Shown: positions 55,580 through 62,913 of the stretch, piece by piece
Numbering within the stretch: the stretch's first letter is position 1
Layout: every line of letters starts with the position of its first letter
Assembly: GCF_000299415.1 (NCBI RefSeq)
Contig: NZ_AMPG01000002.1
Coordinates: 248,001-312,000 of the forward strand
Length of the DNA stretch: 64,000 bases
Direction: 5' to 3'
Source of the DNA: Candidatus Microthrix parvicella Bio17-1
GTDB lineage: Bacteria; Actinomycetota; Acidimicrobiia; Acidimicrobiales; Microtrichaceae
Notes under the pieces: generated by a model
What the model was told of the DNA's origin: nothing
The model's input: only the letters and a program-made list of their open reading frames with translations
The model's database searches: none
Position numbers and translations under genes: made by a program

Positions 55580-55954
55580 ATGAGTCCGCCGACAGCAGTG
55601 CCACGCCAGCCTCAGCGCAAGCACCCGGTGAGTGCCGAGGTCTTCGCTTCGATCGACATGCGGGTGGGTGTGGTGCAGGATGTGGAGGCCTTTCCCGAGG
55701 CCCGAAAGCCCGCTTGGAAGCTGCGGGTGGACTTCGGCCCCGACATCGGGGTGCTCCAGACCTCTGCGCAAATCACCAACTACGCAGCCGATGCCCTGCT
55801 TGGCCGCCGGGTTGTCGGGGTGATCAATCTGGGCACCCGCCGTATCGCGGGATTTCGCAGCGAATTTCTGGTGCTCGGGGCCGTGGAGGCCGACGGATCG
55901 GTACTGCTGTTGGCACCCGACGGCGAGTCTGCCGTCGGCCGACCCATCGCGTAG
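55580..55954 (+). CDS. csaA: CsaA-type tRNA-binding domain protein
   Basis: 124 aa, one EMAP/CsaA-type OB fold. The pattern FASIDMRVGVVQDVEAFPEA, then LQTSAQITNY, LLGRRVVGVINLGTRRI and FRSEFLVLGA follows the CsaA family closely. CsaA dimers bind tRNA and have been linked to protein export chaperoning. The ATG at 55580 gives the right N-terminus; GTG at 55574 is also in frame. It is divergent from glyQS. Confidence 0.93.
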   Translation: MSPPTAVPRQPQRKHPVSAEVFASIDMRVGVVQDVEAFPEARKPAWKLRVDFGPDIGVLQTSAQITNYAADALLGRRVVGVINLGTRRIAGFRSEFLVLGAVEADGSVLLLAPDGESAVGRPIA

Positions 55955-56016
55955 CGCAGTTCGACTTCACGTGGAAGGAGATATCCGGCGCGATGAGGTA
56001 TCTCACGGTTAGTATC

Positions 56017-56041
56017 GTGGGCTCTTCGAGGAGGAGCCCAC
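56017..56041 (+). promoter_or_regulatory. Hairpin holding the ribosome-binding site of the next gene
   Basis: GTGGGCTC (56017-56024) pairs perfectly with GAGCCCAC (56034-56041); the loop contains GAGGAG, and the ATG at 56042 follows the stem immediately. It could modulate translation of the membrane protein. Confidence 0.45.
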
Positions 56042-56923
56042 ATGAGCAACATTCCACCGCCGCCCGGCGCACCACCACCACCCGGCCAAGGGGGTCCCGG
56101 CGGACCACCTCCTGGCGTGCCCCAGGGCCCACCCCCCGGAATGCCGCCACAGGGTCCTCCCCCGGGAATGCCACCGCAGGGCCCGCCTCCCGGCCAGCCG
56201 CCAGGCGGCGGATACGGGCCTCCACCCGGTGGAGGCGGTTTCGCTCCCCCACCAGGCGGCATGCAGGGTGGCGGGGGTGCCGTCGATGTCATGGCTGCAC
56301 CCTCGTGGGCGTTCAAGAAGTTCCAGGAAGACCTCGGCATCTGGCTGATCCTGGCCGTGATTCCCATGATCGTGCTGATCTTGGTTTCGGGCGGCATCAA
56401 CTTCGCGCTCGGGCTGGTGTCATCCAACACCAGCAGCTTCATCCTGGCGCTGGCTTTGAATGCGATCACCACCATCGTCGGGTTCGCCTTGTTTGGTCTT
56501 GCCGCTCGCGGCCTGATCAGGGCGGCACTGGCTGCGACCCGCGGCGAAAAGCCCACCATGGAGCACCTCACCGACATGACCGACATCGGGCCATACCTGG
56601 TCCTGTCGGCCATCCTCGGCCTGGCGGTCGGTATCGGCACCTTCCTGTGCTACATCCCCGGCATTATCATCGCCGTGATCACCGGCTTTTCATACACGGT
56701 CCAGCTGGACCAGAAGCTGGAACCGATCGATGCCATCAAGAAGAGCGTTGAGATGGTCCAGGCAAATCCTGGGCCCGCACTTGGCGGTTTGATTCTGGCC
56801 GGATTCATCGGCCAGATCGGCATCGTTGCCTGCTGTGTCGGCATCTTCTTCACCTGGCCGATCGGCTGGATGACCAACGTGCACATCTACAAGCAGCTGC
56901 GCGGCGAGCCCATCGCCCCCTGA
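56042..56923 (+). CDS. Pro/Gly-rich N-terminal membrane protein (DUF975/YciC-like)
   Basis: 293 aa. The first about 80 residues are a Pro/Gly/Gln-rich cytoplasmic tail with imperfect GPPPGMPPQ repeats. The rest has about five or six membrane segments (LGIWLILAVIPMIVLILVSG; ILALALNAITTIVGFALFGL; YLVLSAILGLAVGIGTFLCY; a YIPGII helix; a final GGLILAGFIGQIGIVACCVG). The pattern resembles DUF975/YciC-type integral proteins. Role unknown; perhaps envelope or division organisation, as for other actinobacterial proteins with Pro-rich tails. Confidence 0.85.
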   Translation: MSNIPPPPGAPPPPGQGGPGGPPPGVPQGPPPGMPPQGPPPGMPPQGPPPGQPPGGGYGPPPGGGGFAPPPGGMQGGGGAVDVMAAPSWAFKKFQEDLGIWLILAVIPMIVLILVSGGINFALGLVSSNTSSFILALALNAITTIVGFALFGLAARGLIRAALAATRGEKPTMEHLTDMTDIGPYLVLSAILGLAVGIGTFLCYIPGIIIAVITGFSYTVQLDQKLEPIDAIKKSVEMVQANPGPALGGLILAGFIGQIGIVACCVGIFFTWPIGWMTNVHIYKQLRGEPIAP

Positions 56924-56980
56924 TCGGTCGCCCAGCTTGGGCTGACAACAGAATCAACTCCCCGACTGCGGGTGTCCGAG

Positions 56981-57694
56981 CTACCAACCGGTGGCGCCGG
57001 GCACCCGCAGTCGGCGTTCCAGGTGGGTCTCCATGGCCACCTGTGCCACCCGCCCGACCTCACCGACCGCCACCGGAGCCGCAGCGAGCACGTCGTTGAC
57101 CCGCCCTTCCGAGACGGCCCGCAGCACCGCCAGCGCATCGGCCGACAGCGCCATGCCGGTCGCACAGCTGCGGCATTGCGCACCGCCGACCGAGGGGTCG
57201 ATGGCCACCAGTTCGGCCGCCTCACCGCAGCTCACACACCTCGTCAGCTCAAAACCCACCCCGTCGGCCTGCAGCAGTCGCAGGAAGAACGCCGGAACCA
57301 CCAACGGGCCGGGGCGCTGCTCGATGGTGCGGAGCACCCCCACCGTCTTGCGGTACAGCGGCTGGTCCCGCCCACCGTCGGTGGCCAGTTGCTCGGCCAC
57401 CTCCAGCGTGGCCGCGACGGCCGCCAGACGATCCAGGTCGGACCGGGTGGCAGAGAACGTGTCGATCCGTTCCGCCTGGGTCACGATCAACAGCTCACTG
57501 CGGCCCTCGTGCAACTGCACGGCCACATGGCTCCCCGGGTCCAGCCGCGACCCGAATTTGGAACCCGTGCGCCGCACGCCCTTGGCAACAGCACGAATTC
57601 GGCCCCGACCTTCGGTGAGCAAAACAATGATTCGGTCGGCCTCGCCCAACTTGTGGGTGCGCACCACCACTGCCGAATCGCGGATCAGGGGCAT
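56981..57694 (-). CDS. recO: DNA repair protein RecO
   Basis: 237 aa. OB-fold N-terminus (DSAVVVRTHKLGEADRIIVL, then LTEGRGRIRAVAKGVRRTGS), a helical middle, and the zinc-binding CVSCGE ... CRSCATG. RecO loads RecA onto SSB-covered single strands in the RecFOR pathway. In many actinobacteria recO is close to era; here about 4.3 kb of accessory genes separate them. Confidence 0.95.
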   Translation of the reverse strand: MPLIRDSAVVVRTHKLGEADRIIVLLTEGRGRIRAVAKGVRRTGSKFGSRLDPGSHVAVQLHEGRSELLIVTQAERIDTFSATRSDLDRLAAVAATLEVAEQLATDGGRDQPLYRKTVGVLRTIEQRPGPLVVPAFFLRLLQADGVGFELTRCVSCGEAAELVAIDPSVGGAQCRSCATGMALSADALAVLRAVSEGRVNDVLAAAPVAVGEVGRVAQVAMETHLERRLRVPGATGW

Positions 57695-57789
57695 CGGGGC
57701 AACCTACCCGCGGGTCGGCATGGCCAGTGGATGGGTCCCGGGGCCTACTCCCCGAGGCGTGCTCCCCGGGGCGTGCTCCCCGGTGCTCA

Positions 57790-58305
57790 CGGCCCATTTT
57801 TCAGGCAAGTGGCTCGATACCCTCAAGTTTCAGCACATCTCGTTGGCAGGAGTACACACCGGCCTCAGCGACCGCTCCGACGTCGTGTGGCCGGCGCCGG
57901 TGTGGGCCTTCGCCGAGGTGGGCGATCGGGTGTTCGCCGGCGGGCGTTTCACCCAGGTGCGACGCGGCCCGGCTCCACCAGGCACGACCAGCCGTTCCTG
58001 GCGGCCTTCGACCGGGACTGCGGCGAGTGACGTCGGCCGAGCTGTCGGTGATCCGCGATGACGGCGCCGCGGTGTACCTCAACGGCGTGGAAGTGTGGCG
58101 ATCGAACCTGCCCCCAGGACCGCTGAACGCTGACACCTATGCGGCAGTCAGCCTGTGGGGCGCCGATGAGCGCGACCCCACCATGGTTCCGATCGACCCG
58201 GCGCTGCTGAGCGAGGGCACCAACTCGATCGCCGTCGAAGTGCACAACGACACCCGACGGGGCGGCGACCTCAGCTTCGACGCCGAACTCACAGTCACCA
58301 GGTAG
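57790..58305 (+). pseudogene. Remnant of a secreted propeller / cell-surface protein gene
   Basis: Three coding pieces in different frames make one protein-like order. First, VWAFAEVGDRVFAGGRFTQV (about 57892-57960) in one frame is a kelch/delta-60-type blade. Then GSTRHDQPFLAAFDRDCGE with a stop at 58028-58030 in a second frame. Then DDGAAVYLNGVEVWRSNLPP onward to EVHNDTRRGGDLSFDAEL in the third, an immunoglobulin-like C-terminal domain. The start and most of the body are missing. It is a broken surface-protein gene or a recombination remnant. Confidence 0.7.
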
Positions 58306-58336
58306 GCACAGTCACCAGGTAGGCACAGTCACCAGG
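58290..58336. repeat. 17-bp tandem repeat, 2.8 copies, over a stop codon
   Basis: CACAGTCACCAGGTAGG occurs at 58290-58306, 58307-58323 and, for 13 bp, at 58324-58336. The TAG of the pseudogene frame (58303-58305) is in the first copy. Confidence 0.95.
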
Positions 58337-58394
58337 TTACGAAGTCACACCTTGACGCTGCCACCCGAAGAACCCTTTCGTTCGAGGTGCTTAC

Positions 58395-58676
58395 ATGATT
58401 ATGATCGCGCGTATGCGCACGAGTAGCGAACGCGTCACCGTGTCACTTCCGTCGGATGTTCGGGAGGCTGCGGCCCAGATTGCTCAAGCATCGGGACGAT
58501 CATTTTCGGCGGTGGTGAACGAGGCGATGAGCGCATGGCTCCGGACCCGGCTGGTGGACGCCTGGCTTGATGACTACCAGGAAGAGTTTGGGGCCTTCGA
58601 CGAGGACGAGTTGGTCAAGCTGGCCAATGAAGCAGGTGTCCCCTACGTGGCGCCTCGCAGGACCAGCGTCGCATGA
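58395..58676 (+). CDS. Ribbon-helix-helix antitoxin (VapB-like)
   Basis: 93 aa. The N-terminal RHH strand and helices (SSERVTVSLPSDVREAAAQI) bind DNA; the acidic C-terminal half (YQEEFGAFDEDELVKLANEA) is the toxin-wrapping part. The ATG at 58395 is 5 nt after GAGGTG; ATGs at 58401 and 58413 are weaker. Its stop overlaps the toxin start by ATGA. It likely represses its own operon. Confidence 0.9.
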   Translation: MIMIARMRTSSERVTVSLPSDVREAAAQIAQASGRSFSAVVNEAMSAWLRTRLVDAWLDDYQEEFGAFDEDELVKLANEAGVPYVAPRRTSVA

Positions 58677-59050
58677 GGCTGGTGCTGGACGCCGGTGCGC
58701 TCATCGGGATCGACCGGGCCGACCGTCGGGTGGCCGGGCTCATCGAGCTGGGCCGACGCTCGGGCGCCGAACTGGTGACGACAGCGCCCGTCGTAGCGCA
58801 GGCTTGGCGCGACGGGGCTCGCCAAGCCCGACTCGCCAGGTCGCTCGCGATGATGCACGTGGAGGTCACCGACCTGGAAGCGGCCAAGGACGCCGGCAAG
58901 CTGCTCGCCTCCAGCCGCACCACCGATGTCGTGGATGCACTCTTGTCGCTACAGGTGCGCCAGTCCGATCAGGTGCTGACCAGCGACCCTGATGACCTGG
59001 CGACGCTTCTCGATGCACAGAGTCTTCGGGCCCAGATCGTTCTCGTGTAG
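58673..59050 (+). CDS. PIN-domain toxin (VapC-like ribonuclease)
   Basis: 125 aa. Acidic metal-site residues of the PIN fold are visible: LVLDAGALIGIDR (Asp), the TTDVVDALL segment (Asp pair) and LTSDPDDL near the end. It should cleave RNA when free of its antitoxin. The pair lies in the accessory stretch between recO and era. The usual Glu after the second helix is not obvious (a candidate is in VIELGRR-like GLIELGRRSG), so activity is uncertain. Confidence 0.88.
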   Translation: MRLVLDAGALIGIDRADRRVAGLIELGRRSGAELVTTAPVVAQAWRDGARQARLARSLAMMHVEVTDLEAAKDAGKLLASSRTTDVVDALLSLQVRQSDQVLTSDPDDLATLLDAQSLRAQIVLV

Positions 59051-59115
59051 GACTCCCGACGCAACGTCGGGATGGCTCGGAGTCCTTCCATCCAAGCCGG
59101 GTAGCTTGGTGACCC

Positions 59116-61158
59116 GTGACTTCGCCTGACCCCACCACCGACGGCGCCGCGGCGCCGCCCGATCCCGTGGTGAGCGCGCTGGCGGCGGTCACCGGGTCGC
59201 TGGCCGGTGGCGGCGAGGAACGGCCTGGCCAGGTGACGATGGCCCAGGCGGTGGCCAAGGCCATCGCCGACGAACGCCACCTGGTGGTGCAGGCGGGCAC
59301 CGGTACAGGAAAGTCGCTGGCGTACCTGGTGCCGGCGGTGCTGTCGGGCAGGCGCACGGTGGTGGCGACCGCCACCAAGGCGCTCCAAGACCAACTGGCC
59401 GAGGTGGACCTGCCGTTTCTGGCCACCGCCCTCAACCGCAAGGTGCGCTTCGCCGTGCTGAAGGGCAGGTCCAACTATGCCTGCCTTCAGCGGGTGGACG
59501 AGGTGACCGAGCAGTTGGCGCAGGGCTCCCTCGAACTCGACGATGGTGCGGACGATCCCCAGGCCGAGCTGGCCCGGTTGGTCGAGTGGGCCGAGACCTC
59601 CAGCGTGGGCGACAAGGCCGAACTGGAGCGCGATCCCTCCGTTGCGGCGTGGAGCGCCGTCTCGGTGGGACCACGCGAGTGCCCCGGCGCCTCGAACTGC
59701 GCCCGCGGCGAGGACTGCTTCGCCGAGGCGGCCAGATCCCGCGCCGCCTCGGCCGACGTGGTGGTGGTCAACACCCACCTCTGGGGACTCAACCTGGCCG
59801 CCGACGGCATGGTGCTCCCCCCTCACGAGGTGGCCATCCTGGACGAGGCTCACACCACCGAGGAGGTGATCTCATCGGTCTGTGGCATCGAGATCACGGC
59901 CGGACGGTTCGCAGCCGTTGCCCGCAACGTCGCCGCCATCGTGTCCGACCCCGCCCTGGTGGCCCAGCTGGATTCGGTCAGTCGGGGGCTGGGCGACGAT
60001 CTGGAAGATCACCGGGGCGAGCGGCTCGACACGCTCGACGATGCGGTCATGCTCACGCTGAGCCTGGCCCAGGCGCACCTGGCCTCGGCCATGGCCGCGG
60101 TGCGCAAGGTGCCGGGCGAGTCCAGCGCCGACGTCGCCACCCGCAAGGCCCGCGCCCTGACGGCGGCCTCGGCGCTGGCCGAGGACCTCACCCAGATGCT
60201 CGACCCCTCCGCCGACCTGGTTCGCTTCGTGAACGACGACCCGGGCCCACCCCGCATGCGCCTGGCCCCGTTGGCCGTCGCCGACACCCTGGACCGATTG
60301 CTCTGGAACCCCGACCCGGCCGAGCGGGACGAGGGCACGAACGGCCCAGCCTTCGAAGGCGCGTTCGGCGGGGGCTTCGGCGATGGTCCGGGCGGTGAGG
60401 ACGACGAGTGGCCGCCCACCCCCTCGACCGTGATCCTCACCTCCGCCACCATCCCGGCCACCCTGCCACAGGTGTTGGGCATGCCGGAGGGGTCCACCGA
60501 GGTACTCGACGTAGGCAGCCCGTTCGACTACGCGCACCAGGCGCTGTTGTATTGCGCGACCTCGCTGCCCGACGTGCGAGAGGACGGCTACCCCGAGGCC
60601 ATGCGCATGGAGTTGGACCGCCTGATCCGTGCCGCCGGCGGGCGTACGTTGGCGCTGTTCACCAGCCACCGGGCGATGATCGCGGCCCACGATGAACTCG
60701 CACCCGGCCTGCCGTTCCCGGTGCTCCGCCAGGGTCAGCATTCCAAGGCGGTGCTCGTACGTCGCTTCAGCGAGGACGAGCCCACCTGCCTGTTCGCCAC
60801 GATGGGCTACTGGCAGGGCATCGACGTGCCGGGGCCCACGCTGTCGCTGGTGACGATCGATCGGTTGCCGTTCGCCCGCCCCGACGACCCGCTGCTGGAC
60901 GCCCGCCGGGAGCGGGCCGGGTCATCGGCGTTTAAGACGATCGACGTGCCTCGCGCTGCGACGCTGCTCGCCCAGGGCACCGGCCGCCTGATTCGCTCAA
61001 TCAACGACCGAGGCGTCGTCGTCGTGTTCGACAAGCGTCTGGCCACCGCCAGGAGCTATCGCTGGGACCTGATTACGGCACTTCCGCCGATGCGACGCAC
61101 CAAGGACCGCGCCGAGGTCATCAACCACCTCCGTGAGATCCGCGACGGTGCCACCTGA
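59116..61158 (+). CDS. dinG: DinG/XPD-family ATP-dependent DNA helicase
   Basis: 680 aa. Walker A VVQAGTGTGKSLAYLVP, then the Fe-S cluster cysteines (NYACLQ, then CPGASNCARGEDC), the DEAH box in VAILDEAHTTEE and helicase motifs V-VI near 600-640 (QGTGRLIRSINDRG). It unwinds DNA in repair. The start GTG at 59116 follows the vapC stop by 65 bp. It is convergent with the antitoxin remnant, overlapping by 38 bp. Confidence 0.93.
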   Translation: MTSPDPTTDGAAAPPDPVVSALAAVTGSLAGGGEERPGQVTMAQAVAKAIADERHLVVQAGTGTGKSLAYLVPAVLSGRRTVVATATKALQDQLAEVDLPFLATALNRKVRFAVLKGRSNYACLQRVDEVTEQLAQGSLELDDGADDPQAELARLVEWAETSSVGDKAELERDPSVAAWSAVSVGPRECPGASNCARGEDCFAEAARSRAASADVVVVNTHLWGLNLAADGMVLPPHEVAILDEAHTTEEVISSVCGIEITAGRFAAVARNVAAIVSDPALVAQLDSVSRGLGDDLEDHRGERLDTLDDAVMLTLSLAQAHLASAMAAVRKVPGESSADVATRKARALTAASALAEDLTQMLDPSADLVRFVNDDPGPPRMRLAPLAVADTLDRLLWNPDPAERDEGTNGPAFEGAFGGGFGDGPGGEDDEWPPTPSTVILTSATIPATLPQVLGMPEGSTEVLDVGSPFDYAHQALLYCATSLPDVREDGYPEAMRMELDRLIRAAGGRTLALFTSHRAMIAAHDELAPGLPFPVLRQGQHSKAVLVRRFSEDEPTCLFATMGYWQGIDVPGPTLSLVTIDRLPFARPDDPLLDARRERAGSSAFKTIDVPRAATLLAQGTGRLIRSINDRGVVVVFDKRLATARSYRWDLITALPPMRRTKDRAEVINHLREIRDGAT

Positions 61159-61408
61159 CCTCCGTTTCATTTCCACCATTCAGTTGGGTTCGGGCCGGGC
61201 TGCGGCTGCGTATCGGGTTGCCGGTGGGCAGACAATCCTTGTACTTGCCGCGCAGGTCTCCCACCGGATCGTCTGAAAGGGGTCGCATGACGACACGATC
61301 GCCCAAATCGATAACGACCACGCGATCCGCGTTCCACCGAGACCGGGTCGCCGCCGGAATCGAGACCTGCCCGTTCCCGGTGACGTTCATGATCGAAGTT
61401 GAATTCAT
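61121..61408 (-). CDS. AbrB/MazE-type antitoxin, probably truncated and orphan
   Basis: 95 aa from ATG 61408. A SpoVT/AbrB swapped-hairpin domain fills the first 45 residues (VTGNGQVSIPAATRSRW, then DRVVVIDLGDRVVMRPLSDD). After PVGDLRGKYK the usual acidic antitoxin tail is replaced by a basic stretch that runs into the convergent dinG gene. No PIN or MazF partner follows, so it is likely an inactive remnant of a toxin-antitoxin pair. Confidence 0.6.
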   Translation of the reverse strand: MNSTSIMNVTGNGQVSIPAATRSRWNADRVVVIDLGDRVVMRPLSDDPVGDLRGKYKDCLPTGNPIRSRSPARTQLNGGNETEVRWHRRGSHGGG

Positions 61409-61421
61409 GCAAGCGGCCTCG

Positions 61422-61880
61422 TCACGCGCCGAGGTAGGTCGATTCGAAGTCATCGAGCGTCGGGGGGGTCGTGCCGTCGATACCGGCGCCGAGGCGGTCG
61501 AGATACCAGCCCCAACCGGCGCCCATGTCCGTCGCCAGGTCCGGATCGATGTCCTGCTGGACAAAGGTCAGGGTGGTCGCCCCGTCCGACCCGTTCAACT
61601 CGATGTCCAAGCGCCAGCGGACGTCGGCCTCACCGAAGGTGAGCGACAGCCTCCTGGGAGCGTCGCATTCGGTGATGTCATAGCGGGCCGGGGCGACCTC
61701 CTCGGCTTCGGCGTTCATGGTGACCATCACCGACCCCGACTCCGGGTCGCCGGTCCAGGTTCCGTACCACCGAGCAAGGCGATCGGACTGCGTGATCGCC
61801 GCCCAGACGTCATCCATGCCGGCGGCATAGGTTCGGCGGAGGACAAGGTTGCCCTCCTCGAGTTGTGCCCTGGTGATCAT
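61422..61880 (-). CDS. SRPBCC (AHSA1-like) domain protein
   Basis: 152 aa. Bet v 1/AHSA1 fold pattern: LRRTYAAGMDDVWAAITQSD, LARWYGTWTGDPESG, then RWRLDIELNGSDGATTLTFVQ. These proteins bind lipophilic ligands or act as co-chaperone-like domains; the function here is unknown. The ATG at 61880 begins MITRAQLEEGNLVLRR; upstream reading is not supported. It stands between the antitoxin remnant and era on the same strand. Confidence 0.85.
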   Translation of the reverse strand: MITRAQLEEGNLVLRRTYAAGMDDVWAAITQSDRLARWYGTWTGDPESGSVMVTMNAEAEEVAPARYDITECDAPRRLSLTFGEADVRWRLDIELNGSDGATTLTFVQQDIDPDLATDMGAGWGWYLDRLGAGIDGTTPPTLDDFESTYLGA

Positions 61881-61992
61881 GGCCTGTGCCCCTTCGTTGT
61901 CGATGACGATGATTGGACTTGTGCGTTTGGCGCTGCGCCGGTGTCGGGCGGTAGGACGCGTTGGTCGTCCGCGACTCGGAAAGGGCGCTACA

Positions 61993-62016
61993 GGCGACGG
62001 GGCGACGGGGCGACGG
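61993..62016. repeat. 8-bp tandem repeat x3 next to the era stop
   Basis: GGCGACGG occurs three times in a row, ending 6 bp before the complement of the era stop codon (62025-62023). Confidence 0.9.
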
Positions 62017-62022
62017 GCCTGC

Positions 62023-62913
62023 TCAATAGCCCAGCTTGTCGAGCTCGGCATCCTTGCGTTGCCAGTCCCGGTTGACCTTCACCTTCAGCTCCAGGTGGGT
62101 GCCCTCGGGCAGCAGCCTGCGGGCGCCAATGCCGGCCCGCTTGAGGTTCTCTCCGCCCTGGCCGATCACCATGCCCTTCTGGCTGATGCGCTCGACGAGG
62201 ATCTCCACCTCGACGTAGGGCCAGTTCAGCTCGACACAGCGGGTGGCGATGGAGTGCGGCAACTCCTCACGGGCGGTGGCCAACAGCTGCTCACGCACCA
62301 GCTCGGCCACCCAGAAGCCCTCGGTCGAGTCGCGCACCTGATCCTCCGGATACCACAGAGGACCGGGGGGAAGGAGCCCGATGAGATACTCGGTCAGCTC
62401 GGGCACACCCTTGTTGGTTCGGGCCGAGATGGGAAAGATCTCGACCGCCCCCTTCTCGAAGCGCTTCGCCAACGCGGCTGCGTTCTTGATGGCCGCCAAC
62501 ACCTGCTCCTGGGGCAGGCGGTCGATCTTGTTGATGGCCACGATCACGTCGTCGGGCATGGCCGCCATCAGCCGGGCGTCACCCGGGCCCCCAACCCCCT
62601 TGGATGCGTCCACCACCAAGACGGTGGCATCGGTGTCCTCCCTGGCCTCGGTGGCGGTGCGGTTCAGGCGCTTCCCCATGGCGGTCTTGGGCTTGTGCAC
62701 ACCAGGCGTGTCCACCAACACCAGTTGGGCGTCGACCCGGGTGAGCATGCCCCGAATCTCGTGGCGCGTGGTCTGGGGCCGTGGCGACACGATCGTGACC
62801 TTCTGACCCACGATCGCGTTGGTCAGCGACGACTTGCCCACGTTGGGGCGCCCCGCCAGCGCGACGAAGCCCGAGCGCATTTCCGCAGGCTGATCGGTGT
62901 CGTGGTCAGGCAT
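62023..62913 (-). CDS. era: GTPase Era
   Basis: 296 aa. G1 GRPNVGKSS, G3 DTPGVHKP, G4 NKID and the KH domain (KGMVIGQGGENLKRAGIGAR). Era binds 16S rRNA in small-subunit assembly. The ATG at 62913 gives the N-terminus typical of actinobacterial Era (RSGFVALAGRPNVGKS) and overlaps the CNNM stop by 8 bp; ATGs at 62931 and 62946 are in frame too. Confidence 0.96.
   Translation of the reverse strand: MPDHDTDQPAEMRSGFVALAGRPNVGKSSLTNAIVGQKVTIVSPRPQTTRHEIRGMLTRVDAQLVLVDTPGVHKPKTAMGKRLNRTATEAREDTDATVLVVDASKGVGGPGDARLMAAMPDDVIVAINKIDRLPQEQVLAAIKNAAALAKRFEKGAVEIFPISARTNKGVPELTEYLIGLLPPGPLWYPEDQVRDSTEGFWVAELVREQLLATAREELPHSIATRCVELNWPYVEVEILVERISQKGMVIGQGGENLKRAGIGARRLLPEGTHLELKVKVNRDWQRKDAELDKLGY

Noticed and set aside
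58400-58412. TATGAT -10 giving a leaderless VapB mRNA at 58413
   Set aside because: A good GAGGTG site precedes ATG 58395, and no -35 fits the TATGAT.
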